Shown piece after piece: positions 26,469-35,157 of a DNA stretch of 60,541 bases. This DNA is from a virus: positions 1 to 60,541 of the IMG/VR virus record IMGVR_UViG_3300042922_000817. One strand, given 5' to 3'. Position 1 is the first letter of the stretch, and every line of letters starts with the position of its first letter. A program made the position numbers and the translations under genes. The notes under the pieces are model-generated. The model did no database searches, had not been told where the DNA came from, and was given only the letters and a program-made list of their open reading frames with translations.

Positions 26469-27650
26469 TTATGCCCGTCTGATATTGGTAATAGATCCTG
26501 AAGCTTTCGGCTGCGTGCCTTGTAAACCAAACCAACCTTCAAGTACAAACTCGCTATAGGAACCTTTCTTTGCAAGACCCTGTACTTCATGTGGGCGTTT
26601 GAACCATTTTAAATCCCAATATGCCATATCCATGATATCGATACGTTTATCACCATACATACGGTGAGCTTTGGCTGTTACTTCACCAAAGTCAGATACA
26701 TAAACATCGGTAACATTCTGAACTTTCTTGTCTTTAGCACTGCTTTGTTTAGTAGCACCGCCAGTGATAATTTGGCTAAATCTACGTTTATTCCGCCCAC
26801 TCATAAGAGCAATTGTAGGATTGCCACCACGATCAAAACACATCTGCATTGCATCATTGATATGATCTTCTGTATAAAGCGAGCTGCCAGCATCGACAAT
26901 ATTATTTTTAACTGCAATCAATGAACCTGTTCCATTATCTTTAAGGGTAATTGAATCTTTCCCTTCAACGGCACTTTCAAGATCATCAAAAAGCGTAAAT
27001 GTTTTTTCTGAAACTTTTTGAATCCAATAAGGGATACTTGAGGAAAGATCCGCCGGTAATGCATCACCTTTGGTACCGGACGTTTTAAAGTAAATAAAAT
27101 CGCCAGTATCTAATTTGTGTGGATCAGTTGTCGTTACAATGCCAGTTGTAGAATCAAAGGCAACTGCGAACTTTTCTTCTTGCATAAAATAAGGAATGCC
27201 ACCAGTCAATGCCGGATTAGCTCCACTTTCAAGTCTTGCTTCTGTATTCGCTACAATTGCATACTCCATATCCCTAGCCTGTTGTTTAAATGCAATCTCT
27301 TTTTGACGCAAGAATTCATCTGTTTCCGTATACACTTTCTTTACATCACGTTGGGCATCGGAAACTTTACCAGTATTCACAAAGAACTGGCAGTTGTTAT
27401 CTCTGCGTTCAATGCTGCCGACTTTTTCCGTTTTATAATCTGTCATTTCAAGATTCGCATTTTTGCGTGGTGGTTTTAATCCTTCTGTAAGCCAGTTAAA
27501 CTGCAAGTTATCAGCATCTTTTGCGGTACCGAGATTCGAAAGTAAATAAGTCAAGTCTGGATCAATGTTTGTGATAATGTTACTGTAGTCATCTTTCAAT
27601 CCAATCGCCTCATAAGTTGTGGATTGAGAACTAGATTTTTGAATTGCCAT
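26469..27650 (-). CDS. Major capsid protein, SU10-like (DUF5309 family)
   Basis: 393 residues. The N-terminus TYEAIGLKDDYSNIITNIDPDLTYLLSNLG followed by LQFNWLTEGL is the pattern of SU10-type coat proteins (HK97 fold). The C-terminal half keeps the fold (NPTIALMSGRNKRRFSQI, VYVSDFGEVTAKAHRMYGD). Residues about 165-250 (ATGIVTTTDPHKLDTGDFIYF to GTGSLIAV) look like an inserted beta domain on the capsid surface. It stands between the scaffold and neck genes and is flanked by terminators. It forms the shell of the phage head. Confidence 0.88.
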   Translation of the reverse strand: MAIQKSSSQSTTYEAIGLKDDYSNIITNIDPDLTYLLSNLGTAKDADNLQFNWLTEGLKPPRKNANLEMTDYKTEKVGSIERRDNNCQFFVNTGKVSDAQRDVKKVYTETDEFLRQKEIAFKQQARDMEYAIVANTEARLESGANPALTGGIPYFMQEEKFAVAFDSTTGIVTTTDPHKLDTGDFIYFKTSGTKGDALPADLSSSIPYWIQKVSEKTFTLFDDLESAVEGKDSITLKDNGTGSLIAVKNNIVDAGSSLYTEDHINDAMQMCFDRGGNPTIALMSGRNKRRFSQIITGGATKQSSAKDKKVQNVTDVYVSDFGEVTAKAHRMYGDKRIDIMDMAYWDLKWFKRPHEVQGLAKKGSYSEFVLEGWFGLQGTQPKASGSITNIRRA

Positions 27651-27691
27651 ATAAAGTCACCTCTACTAATTTATTTTATATATAAAAATAG

Positions 27692-27712
27692 ACACGCATT
27701 TAGCGTATCTAG
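27692..27712 (-). terminator. Terminator between scaffold and capsid genes
   Basis: AGATACGC-TAAAT-GCGTGTCT on the minus strand, followed by ATTTTTATA. It lies just after the scaffold stop and upstream of the capsid ribosome binding site. Confidence 0.75.
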
Positions 27713-27721
27713 GATTATTGC

Positions 27722-28870
27722 TTATGGATTTTGTTTTAATACATTTCTAAGGAATTCACTACGCTGCCTAGCATCCATTGTGCGCATCTGCCGAAAATCA
27801 ACTTTTACAGGTGGTGTACTTCCACCGCCTCCGGCACCCTCAACTATTGGTGGTTTTATCTTAGGAGCAGGCTGTGGAGTTTTACTGACACCAGATAACT
27901 TAGAGTAAAACGTCTCTCTTGCCGCCTTGTAATATTCATCAAGAATCGGTAAATCAGCACGAGTATAGGTTTGATTCTTTAATCGTTCTAATACTGGTGC
28001 AATCTTTGTTGCTTGGCTATACGGTAACGTTTGATAATGCGTCTGCATCAAGTGATCAATCTCGCCAAAGTGTGGATCTTTTTGATACTCCGTAATAACT
28101 GGAACCATTTCTTGCAAGGCTGCATGTGTTTCGGCTTGTGCTGATTTCACTTGCTCTTTTTCCTGCGTGACTTCATTTAACAAAGATTGAATGTTCGTTG
28201 TCATAGCAATATCGTACAACTTCTTTTTACTAATGCTTTCCGCGTCATCGTTATAACTAAGTTCTTCAAACTGTGCAGCTGTCATACCTAAATCTTTTAA
28301 GGCTCTCGCTTCTGCAATCTTTTGAATCTGTTGATAAACTTCAATTGAATTTACTTCTTCTTTTGGCGCTTCCTCTGTTACTTGAGCCGGTTGCTGCACT
28401 TGCGGTTGTTGCATCTGCTGCATAACCTGTTTTTGATAAGCTAGTTGCTGTTGTGCTTGGATAGCAGCGTAATGCGCTTTCAGATTATCAGGAATACGAC
28501 TTTCATCAACACTTCCTGTTGTCATTGCTTCAACTAGATCATTCGTTGTATATGGTGCGGCTGTACCCGATGTCACTTCATCATTGTTTGGCTCTTCAGT
28601 TTCCTTAGTTTCATCATTACTACCTTCTGATGTCGGTTGTACAATCTTTCGTTGCCCTGTTATTTCATCAAGAACAATTGCAAATTCAGGAGTAGTCGTT
28701 TCCTCTTGTGTTTGGTGTGATTCAGTTGTTGTCACATTAGCCTGAATAGGCTCCGTTGCTGTCGTTCCTGCTTCTACTTCGGAAGTAACCACTGTATCTG
28801 GTGTAATTGTTTCACTCCCTGCGGTACCATCCTCCGAAAACATTTTTAAATCAAAAATAAATGGTTTCAA
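27722..28870 (-). CDS. Capsid scaffolding protein
   Basis: 382 residues, very acidic N-terminal half rich in Thr, Glu and Val (about 15-110), Gln-rich coiled coil (about 140-260) and a C-terminal part with basic residues (MDARQRSEFLRNVL), typical of phage scaffolds that bind coat protein through their C-terminus. Position immediately before the coat gene supports the role. The N-terminus MKPFIFDLKMFSEDG resembles the L27-type motif cut by Prp proteases, a form of which is encoded upstream. Start 28870 overlaps the stop of the preceding gene by 4 bp. Confidence 0.82.
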   Translation of the reverse strand: MKPFIFDLKMFSEDGTAGSETITPDTVVTSEVEAGTTATEPIQANVTTTESHQTQEETTTPEFAIVLDEITGQRKIVQPTSEGSNDETKETEEPNNDEVTSGTAAPYTTNDLVEAMTTGSVDESRIPDNLKAHYAAIQAQQQLAYQKQVMQQMQQPQVQQPAQVTEEAPKEEVNSIEVYQQIQKIAEARALKDLGMTAAQFEELSYNDDAESISKKKLYDIAMTTNIQSLLNEVTQEKEQVKSAQAETHAALQEMVPVITEYQKDPHFGEIDHLMQTHYQTLPYSQATKIAPVLERLKNQTYTRADLPILDEYYKAARETFYSKLSGVSKTPQPAPKIKPPIVEGAGGGGSTPPVKVDFRQMRTMDARQRSEFLRNVLKQNP

Positions 28871-29136
28871 TCTTCTTCCCCCTTTTGCTCAAGTTTTTTG
28901 AGCTTTCTATCTTTTTGCTCACCTTTTGCTACAATTTTTTTTAGATCCTCTTCAAAATCTAAATACGCTTTGTACTGTGATTGCAAAGCAGGCAAGTTGC
29001 TACTATTTCTAAGACCATCCAATACCTCACGTTCTTTTTTTGCTCTCCATTTCTGCATAAATTTCAAGGCGTTTTGAGCCTCTCGCCCTTCCGTAACATA
29101 CCGTTGTATATCAAGTTTTTCTGATTGTGTTATCAC
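28867..29136 (-). CDS. Small coiled-coil protein between portal and scaffold
   Basis: 89 residues, almost wholly helical and charged (QNALKFMQKWRAKKERE, DFEEDLKKIVAKGEQKD). No known family. Overlaps the scaffold start by 4 bp, so the two are co-translated. Likely a head-assembly accessory, by position. Confidence 0.6.
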   Translation of the reverse strand: MITQSEKLDIQRYVTEGREAQNALKFMQKWRAKKEREVLDGLRNSSNLPALQSQYKAYLDFEEDLKKIVAKGEQKDRKLKKLEQKGEED

Positions 29137-29147
29137 TCAAAAACCTC

Positions 29148-31178
29148 CTATGATTTATCAATGAATTCTTTTTGCATAACCGATTCAGGAGTTGTTTGTA
29201 ATCCATTTGCTTGCAATGCCTGGGCTTTTGCATCAATTGGTAAATCACGATAATTAACGGATACTTTAGGTTGCGCCTGTGCCTTTGCTTGCTCTGCTAA
29301 CTGCTGCTGTTGAACTTGTTGCTGTTGCATCGCCATTGCTTTCTTTTGCTGCGCCTGTGGCGATTGCGGGTCAACAAGATATTGCTCAACACTACGAATC
29401 CCCATCTTTTCAAGCAGTTCCTTACTTATGTTGTACCAGCTGTTTTCATCTACTATGCCTGCTGCTTCAAGCCTTGGATATAGCTGTTGTATAAGAAGCA
29501 TCAAGTATTGAATCTGTGCTTCTTTTGTACCCGCCCCCTGCCCGACATTAACAATGAGATCATAGTCAATATTGAGTTCATCTTTATTGATCGTAACATT
29601 TTCATTAGTCAGGCGAATGATCTGACCTTCATCGAGAAACTTTTGGCAGAGCAATATCAAAAACTTTATAATCGGTATCCATGTGGTTTCAGCTAACAAT
29701 CTAGCAATCAATCGAATCTTCTTATCAGCTGCCCCCATAATTGCGTTAATACCGGTTGCCGTCTTATTAAGCGAATTACTATCAAGCCCCTGATTGTATC
29801 TCGTGCTACCAGATTGGTTTTCGATTTCATTTTGCGCATATTGTACAAGGTCCATTGTGTATGGGCTAACGGCAATAGCAGGTGCAATATAAACGTTTTG
29901 CGATGGATTATCACCTGCCGGAACAACTTCCTCCCCATCGATCATTGCATCTATATCAACCTTCGCTTCATTGACGAACTTCTGAGGAACATTATTCTTT
30001 GCTGTTGCAATGATAATTTGCCTTACGAGTGCTGTCTTCAAGTCCTGCAATTGTTCAAGAGTATCAGCAAAGCTACTATCACCAAACACACTATATGAAT
30101 CGTATTCTGGACTGAATATAAAAAATGGTGGCATTTCAAATGTGTTATCCTGTACACGCAAAGCTGTATCACCAACTGCATGCACTATAACATTCTCATA
30201 CACACCATCATTGTTATAATCTACTTTGATATAAGCCTCATATAGCTCAATATCTTTTGATGCATTATCATTGTCACTAAGTTTACCTCTGATACTGTTA
30301 ATCTCTTCATTATGCTTTGTATCAAGGCTTGAATATGTAGCATTTCCAGCATCATCTTCAATTGCTTGGTCAACATTTTCATAAACGCCTTCATTTTCCT
30401 TACGCTTTAAGTAATCACCTTTGACTATTTTTCGATGAGCTACGAACTTTGCTTCGTGAATGTTCTTCGTTTCTTGCGTAAACCGAAGCTCTGAAGGCGA
30501 TAGATTTTCTAACACCGGAATATTACATTTCACATTTACAACATCGAATGTAATCTTCAGCAAGTCTCCCTGCTCAGTGATTGGTTCAACCTTTGTAATC
30601 TCAATAGCACCTTGCTCCTGCGCACTCATAAGCATTTGCATAGCATTTGAATCCGCCATAATCTGCATCGGTTCACGTTCTTCATCACGTTTCCAGTGAA
30701 TCTTAGCAACACCAAAGTTTGTCTCAAGACCTTCTTTGATAAGCGTATACATGAAAACGAAATAGCTATTCTTGCGCTGCACAAAGTACTTCACAAGCTC
30801 TTGAATCTTCTTCGCTTTACCATCATCCTCAATTTGAACACCTAAGATATCGACTGGATCATCACTACCTGTGAAAACTTCAATGAGTGATGGTATTAAC
30901 CAATCAATTGTGGTCTTTACATCACGACTGATCCACTCAGATGATTCAGACAAACCCGGGAATTTCTTTTTGTATAAACTCTTTGGAGCTTTATAGATAT
31001 CCATACGTTTTGATATTTTAGGCTCAACAATCGCCTTATAATAATTATTTGCTACATCACGGCCAGCCTTATAAGCCGCCATTATCTTTTCGAGTTCTTC
31101 TGGCTTGAGTGTCTTTAAACTTACTTCACTATCTGCACCGTTTTGAGCTACTTCAAATTGATTATCCGTATTGTTCAA
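29148..31178 (-). CDS. Portal protein
   Basis: 676 residues, a usual length for portals of P22- or SU10-like phages. Typical elements: SSEWISRDVKTTIDWLIPSLIEVFTG near the N-terminus, PPFFIFSPEYDSYSVFGDSSFADTLEQLQDLKTALVRQI in the core, SGSTRYNQGLDSNSLNKTATGINAI, and a Gln-rich C-terminal tail (QQKKAMAMQQQQVQQQQ) that would form the barrel region. It forms the dodecameric channel through which DNA enters and leaves the head. Gene order terminase - accessory genes - portal - scaffold - coat supports it. Confidence 0.92.
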   Translation of the reverse strand: MNNTDNQFEVAQNGADSEVSLKTLKPEELEKIMAAYKAGRDVANNYYKAIVEPKISKRMDIYKAPKSLYKKKFPGLSESSEWISRDVKTTIDWLIPSLIEVFTGSDDPVDILGVQIEDDGKAKKIQELVKYFVQRKNSYFVFMYTLIKEGLETNFGVAKIHWKRDEEREPMQIMADSNAMQMLMSAQEQGAIEITKVEPITEQGDLLKITFDVVNVKCNIPVLENLSPSELRFTQETKNIHEAKFVAHRKIVKGDYLKRKENEGVYENVDQAIEDDAGNATYSSLDTKHNEEINSIRGKLSDNDNASKDIELYEAYIKVDYNNDGVYENVIVHAVGDTALRVQDNTFEMPPFFIFSPEYDSYSVFGDSSFADTLEQLQDLKTALVRQIIIATAKNNVPQKFVNEAKVDIDAMIDGEEVVPAGDNPSQNVYIAPAIAVSPYTMDLVQYAQNEIENQSGSTRYNQGLDSNSLNKTATGINAIMGAADKKIRLIARLLAETTWIPIIKFLILLCQKFLDEGQIIRLTNENVTINKDELNIDYDLIVNVGQGAGTKEAQIQYLMLLIQQLYPRLEAAGIVDENSWYNISKELLEKMGIRSVEQYLVDPQSPQAQQKKAMAMQQQQVQQQQLAEQAKAQAQPKVSVNYRDLPIDAKAQALQANGLQTTPESVMQKEFIDKS

Positions 31179-31193
31179 TAGGTTTCACCACCC

Positions 31194-31484
31194 TCACGGC
31201 GTATACTCTGCAATGACAACATTAGTCGCAGCACTAGCAATCAAATATATATCCGCACTACTATTAACCGGAATCAAACGTGTTGCTCCGGCAGCAATAG
31301 GAATGCCCGTGGTAATCGTTACATCACTTCCACCAAAGAAAACAGTCGCATTGCCAGCTACATTGTTGATTTCAAGTGTTGTACGACCTTGTCTATTTTG
31401 CGAATTACTACAAGCTCTAACTGGATTTGTGGAAACTGCTACCTTTGAAGAGAACATCTGTCCAACTTGGCTTCCATAGTCCAT
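31194..31484 (-). CDS. Capsid accessory (decoration-like) protein
   Basis: 96 residues from ATG 31484, chosen because AAAGGAGT lies upstream and because a terminator (31518-31540) falls inside any longer version. MDYGSQVGQMFSSKVAVSTNPVRACSNSQNRQG is followed by a short beta domain (TTLEINNVAGNATVFFGG, ATRLIPVNSSADIYLIASA). This resembles small Ig- or beta-type head-decoration proteins; inferred. Confidence 0.6.
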   Translation of the reverse strand: MDYGSQVGQMFSSKVAVSTNPVRACSNSQNRQGRTTLEINNVAGNATVFFGGSDVTITTGIPIAAGATRLIPVNSSADIYLIASAATNVVIAEYTP

Positions 31485-31517
31485 ATTGATCAACTCCTTT
31501 GATTTGGACATAAAAAT

Positions 31518-31540
31518 AGCGACTATGTACGCTAGTCGCT
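31518..31540 (-). terminator. Terminator hairpin
   Basis: AGCGACTA-loop-TAGTCGCT followed on the minus strand by ATTTTTATG. The same stem is repeated at 31880-31906 with a different loop, so this small gene is bracketed by a pair of related terminators. Confidence 0.8.
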
Positions 31541-31548
31541 TAAACTTA

Positions 31549-31845
31549 TTAGTCAATACTTATAAATTTTCTCGGTTCACTTTCTTTATCCATATGAACA
31601 TTAGGAACAAAAGTCAATGCTTCAGCTACTGAATAACTACCATCTGGATTTTTTTGTTGTGTACTAACTTGCACAATGCAACCACCATGAACGTTGGCGA
31701 CTTTTGTTGACTTCATCCAGCCTTGTTCGTTACTACTAGCTTTACATAACAATGCGAACGTGTCCCCGGTACCGTATACTTTGATATCAGAAATATTTTC
31801 CTTCGCCGTTTTAACACAATCAATATCTAATGTCTTTTCAGTCAT
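31549..31845 (-). CDS. Hypothetical phage protein
   Basis: 98 residues: MTEKTLDIDCVKTAKENISDIKVYGTGD, a beta-rich middle with HGGCIVQVSTQQKN and a C-terminal ALTFVPNVHMDKESEPRKF. No recognised family. It lies between two copies of the same hairpin terminator and so seems to be expressed as a separate unit among the head genes; probably a head accessory protein. Confidence 0.6.
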   Translation of the reverse strand: MTEKTLDIDCVKTAKENISDIKVYGTGDTFALLCKASSNEQGWMKSTKVANVHGGCIVQVSTQQKNPDGSYSVAEALTFVPNVHMDKESEPRKFISID

Positions 31846-31879
31846 TATAAATTCACTCCTTAATTTTTGGTATAAAAAT

Positions 31880-31906
31880 AGCGACTATGCTTCTACACTA
31901 GTCGCT
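31880..31906 (-). terminator. Terminator hairpin
   Basis: AGCGACTA and TAGTCGCT arms with an 11-nt loop, followed on the minus strand by ATTTTTATA. Located between the genes at 31549 and 31907. Confidence 0.8.
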
Positions 31907-32275
31907 TTATTTGTCAAGTCTTCTAAGATAATGCAATAGCGGCATGAATGAGTCTGGTAATCCTTTATCTCCGTACTGTTCTTCTATGTCGCCAATGAAC
32001 GCATGGGATAACTCTTTCAATTTGCCATATTCTTCTTGTGAGGCAATTACAACCGCGCATTTATCGCTTGGGCAGAATTGATTTGGCTGGTTTTCTGGAT
32101 CTGTTACTACTTGTTTTGCTACTAATCCATTTTCACTTTCATCATAAGGAAATGGTACACATTTTTGCCCAGAAACAATTTCAGCATGAGTTTGAGTTAT
32201 GATTAAAGTATCGTGAAGGCAATGATGCATACGCATATACTCAACAGCGTCCTTGCAAGCTTCTTTTAATTCCAT
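31907..32275 (-). CDS. Hypothetical phage protein
   Basis: 122 residues. Cytoplasmic, mixed charge, four cysteines (AVEYMRMHHCLHD, SGQKCVPFP, NQFCPSDKCAVV) that are not spaced as a classical zinc ribbon. The C-terminal half is helical (EYGKLKELSHAFIGDIEEQYG). No function recognised. Packed 2 bp after the Gp49-like gene in the block between terminase and portal. Confidence 0.55.
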   Translation of the reverse strand: MELKEACKDAVEYMRMHHCLHDTLIITQTHAEIVSGQKCVPFPYDESENGLVAKQVVTDPENQPNQFCPSDKCAVVIASQEEYGKLKELSHAFIGDIEEQYGDKGLPDSFMPLLHYLRRLDK

Positions 32276-32277
32276 TA

Positions 32278-32736
32278 CTAATTTTCCCCCTTATTCATCC
32301 CGTTGGCACACTGCAGTAAGAAGCCAAGCAAGAACCAAACTTTATCTTTTATTTTCTCGATGCAAATTTCGGTACCAACTTGCATATCAAAATTTTTAGC
32401 ATCAACACATGAGCTGCTTTCAACTAAAATAAAACCATTTGCTAACGTTGCCTTTACAACGGTTGTTTTGTCACCAAGCTGAGTGTAATCAACGTTTTTG
32501 ATAAAAGAATCAACATCATCCTGCATAATAGTATTTTGATCACTACCAAATTTACGATAAGCTTTTTCGAATACGTCCTTAGGCGACCACGAAACATAAT
32601 CATCACTATACTTAACCACATATCCATCATCGTCTGGATTTTCATCCGCTGGGATAGTCCATCCTTTAAACCCGTTATAAGCCCCCCTTGTCATCAATTT
32701 TGCCTGAATCCTTTTAACTCCAATGTATTTATCCAT
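32278..32736 (-). CDS. Gp49-family phage protein
   Basis: 152 residues. DKYIGVKRIQAKLMTRGAYN, DGYVVKYSDDYVSWSPKDVFEKAYRKF, and the C-terminal ANGFILVESSSCVDAKNFD...EICIEKIKDKVWFLLGFLLQ are the hallmarks of the phage Gp49/66 family (Pfam Phage_gp49_66). Its biochemical role is not known. It overlaps the Prp-like gene by 1 bp (TAATG-type junction), so the two are co-expressed. Confidence 0.8.
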   Translation of the reverse strand: MDKYIGVKRIQAKLMTRGAYNGFKGWTIPADENPDDDGYVVKYSDDYVSWSPKDVFEKAYRKFGSDQNTIMQDDVDSFIKNVDYTQLGDKTTVVKATLANGFILVESSSCVDAKNFDMQVGTEICIEKIKDKVWFLLGFLLQCANGMNKGEN

Positions 32737-33065
32737 TATTCATCCCTCTTTCTACTTGTCATACACTCTTTTGTAAAGCACTGAGGATATTGCAACTTAA
32801 TTGCATTTAGCCCCAACAATGCAGTATTAATAATAGCCACTGTTTCTGCTGTCTTATCGCATACAAAAACGATATGACCTTTCTGACAATGCTGAACATC
32901 GGTTTTAGTATCATAATATCCACATCCCCGGGCAGCAGTTTGTCCGATTGCAGATACAGCAGCGCAAACAATATCGTCACCTTTTGCATAATCAGCATGC
33001 CCACGAATATAAATACCTGTTTTACCATCATCTTTATATGGTTTGACTTCTCCAAATGTAATCAA
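32736..33065 (-). CDS. Prp-like cysteine protease
   Basis: 109 residues. GIYIRGHADYAKGDDIVCAAVSAIGQTA matches the active site of the Prp family (ribosomal-processing cysteine protease), with the catalytic pair His23 and Cys34. In bacteria Prp removes the N-terminal extension of ribosomal protein L27 (motif like LNLQFFA), and in Staphylococcus phages the host Prp matures scaffold and capsid proteins. Here a phage copy lies just downstream of the large terminase gene, and two phage proteins have L27-like N-termini (27722-28870 and 19456-20610), so a prohead protease role is likely. The Cys in QHCQKG and the C-terminal half are extra to the minimal family. Confidence 0.82.
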   Translation of the reverse strand: MITFGEVKPYKDDGKTGIYIRGHADYAKGDDIVCAAVSAIGQTAARGCGYYDTKTDVQHCQKGHIVFVCDKTAETVAIINTALLGLNAIKLQYPQCFTKECMTSRKRDE

Positions 33066-34541
33066 CTACATACCTCCTGCCTTTCTTGTTTTGCCTGCAC
33101 GACGTAATTTTTTATATTTTGTATTGGTATTTACCTGAACTGGAAACGCAAATGTCAAAGCAAATGCATCGCCAAGATTCGGTGATGGTATTCCACGCTT
33201 TTTCATATCTTGCTTGCTCTCTAATTGCAGCTTTCCATGGCTATTTATAAACGCTTCTGGCGCAGTCAGGTCATTGTAGATCGTTTGATCATCATCAATC
33301 TTCCCTCCATCTTTAAGCCAATCTTTTGCATCTGACCACATTTCAGCCCGTTTATTAGCAAATCCATCTTTTGTCGGTGCTTCAGCAAACGCTACAAGCT
33401 TCCAATTATCACGCCCCATACTAACACCTGCACTATATATGCCAGTTCCATAGCCCATATCAATAAATACAGCTGATGCCGAATAATCATCTTGAAACTT
33501 TGCAATGCGTCCAGCCATGAGCATATCGTTATCATTCTTTGGATATACTGCAAGCTTCTTACTGAATAAGCCTTGCCGAAGCATTATCGCAAAACTATCA
33601 TCACCGCTCCAAGCCGGATCAACACCAATAATAGCAGGAGCAAAACTATACTGACTTTCTAAAATGGTTCGCTCTCTTGCAGCTGTTGCAATCACAGTTG
33701 ATATAAACTGATTCACTGATGCACTTGGGAATAATCCACGAACACGTACTTTAACAAAGTCACTATCCTCACCGTAATCATCTACCCACTCTTGCAATAA
33801 CTTCTTGTTACTGATCTTAACGGTCCGACTATCAATCTGCTTCGTATGCCAACGATTTCGATATTTATGAAAGCAATCAAAAAAACGTCCAGTATTCCTT
33901 GTTGGATTACCGAACGCACACCATATGATCTGTGTATTACTGTCGGTTAACGCACCTTCTGTTACTTCCCATATTGCATCTGATATCGCCGATGCTTCAT
34001 CAAATATAACTAAGATACGTTTACCTTCATTATGCAGTCCGGCAAATGCTTCTGGATTCGATTCGCTCCAAGGGATTGCATCAATACGCCACGTCTTTTG
34101 GTGGTCTGCATCAACACTAAAGAGTGCTGTTGCTGTATATGTAAATAGCTCTTTAGCAATAAACAAGCGATGCCACTTCGCAAGTTCAGCCCATGTTTTA
34201 CTCTTAAGCTGCGTATCTGTATTTGCAGTAACAACACCTCGTGTATCTTCAAATGTTGATATCGCCCATAGAATAATCCATGAAACTAGAGCTGATTTAC
34301 CAATACCATGACCAGATGCAATGGCTTCACGAATAACTTCATCAGCTGTTTTGATTCCATCACGAATATCTGCAAGTAATTCTATCTGCCATTTATCGGG
34401 ACCATCTTTTCCTTTTAGTTCATCTTCACCCCATGCAAAAGCGGCATATACAAAGCCTAGTGGATCGCTACTAAACTCAGCTAAAAATTCAATAAGAGCT
34501 TGTTGTTCTTCTGGCTTATACTCACTCTTCTTTGCAGCCAT
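33066..34541 (-). CDS. Terminase large subunit
   Basis: 491 residues. ATPase: Walker A ASGHGIGKS (75-83) and Walker B ILVIFDE (176-182, D181/E182). Nuclease domain: IIGVDPAWSGDD with D308, FIDMGYGTG and a later Asp (NLGDAFALTFA). It packages DNA by ATP-driven translocation through the portal and cuts genome ends. The start overlaps the small-subunit stop region by 20 bp, so they are translated together. Confidence 0.94.
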   Translation of the reverse strand: MAAKKSEYKPEEQQALIEFLAEFSSDPLGFVYAAFAWGEDELKGKDGPDKWQIELLADIRDGIKTADEVIREAIASGHGIGKSALVSWIILWAISTFEDTRGVVTANTDTQLKSKTWAELAKWHRLFIAKELFTYTATALFSVDADHQKTWRIDAIPWSESNPEAFAGLHNEGKRILVIFDEASAISDAIWEVTEGALTDSNTQIIWCAFGNPTRNTGRFFDCFHKYRNRWHTKQIDSRTVKISNKKLLQEWVDDYGEDSDFVKVRVRGLFPSASVNQFISTVIATAARERTILESQYSFAPAIIGVDPAWSGDDSFAIMLRQGLFSKKLAVYPKNDNDMLMAGRIAKFQDDYSASAVFIDMGYGTGIYSAGVSMGRDNWKLVAFAEAPTKDGFANKRAEMWSDAKDWLKDGGKIDDDQTIYNDLTAPEAFINSHGKLQLESKQDMKKRGIPSPNLGDAFALTFAFPVQVNTNTKYKKLRRAGKTRKAGGM

Positions 34542-35019
34542 TTAGTGCACGCTCCCTTGCTTTCTTTAAGGTATCAGCAATACCAACGCTACCAGTAAGT
34601 TCAACGTCTTTCTTATCTCGCCATACATCTGGTTTACGATTCTTAAGCCAAAAGATTTGCGCTGTAGTATCGGGAGGCACAAACACTTCTTCATCTGCAT
34701 ACTCAATATGTTCTTTTTCACTGATACGCTTGCCATTATCGTACAGGACTTCTTTTACCTTGATAGCCTTCGTGACTGTCTCTTTGAAACCTAAAGCCTT
34801 TTGCAGTAGCGCATTTTCAACTTGACGATCAACAATTTCCTTGCCTTTTTTTAAGGTGTCAGATATGACAGGATGCTTCTTTATCCAATCGTATAAAGTT
34901 TGCCTTCTAATTCCCATGTTCGTAGCTATCTGTTCATCAGTTAAACCATCATGTGCCCAACCTTGAATCTTAATTAATCCTTCTTCTGTAAGCCACTTCT
35001 CGTATTTACCTTTTGCCAT
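34522..35019 (-). CDS. Terminase small subunit
   Basis: 165 residues. N-terminal helix-turn-helix (WAHDGLTDEQIATNMGIRRQTLYDWIKKHP, about 22-50) recognises the packaging site on phage DNA. The C-terminal half (DTTAQIFWLKNRKPDVWRDKKDVELTGS) is the typical oligomerisation and large-subunit-binding part. First gene of the packaging block; ribosome binding site TAGGGAGTTGG is adequate. Confidence 0.9.
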   Translation of the reverse strand: MAKGKYEKWLTEEGLIKIQGWAHDGLTDEQIATNMGIRRQTLYDWIKKHPVISDTLKKGKEIVDRQVENALLQKALGFKETVTKAIKVKEVLYDNGKRISEKEHIEYADEEVFVPPDTTAQIFWLKNRKPDVWRDKKDVELTGSVGIADTLKKARERALNGCKEE

Positions 35020-35068
35020 TACATAATCACCAACTCCCTAAGATTGTTTGTTTTTAGTTTAAATTAAA

Positions 35069-35094
35069 AGGAGTGAAGATTTCTCTCCACTCCT
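35069..35094 (-). terminator. Terminator after the short tail-fibre gene
   Basis: AGGAGTG and CACTCCT arms, with internal GAGA/TCTT pairing, followed on the minus strand by TTTTAATTT. It separates the fibre gene from the packaging genes. Confidence 0.75.
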
Positions 35095-35125
35095 AGAAAT
35101 ATTAAGTTCGAGAAAGTTTTGCAAA

Positions 35126-35157
35126 AAACTATTCCCTAATACCTAATACCTAATACC
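35126..35157. repeat. Heptamer tandem repeat at the stop of the tail-fibre gene
   Basis: Four near copies of CCTAATA run in a row across the stop codon of the fibre gene. On the coding strand this is TATTGGG followed by TATTAGG units. The 7-nt unit would move the stop between frames if the copy number changed. Confidence 0.8.
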
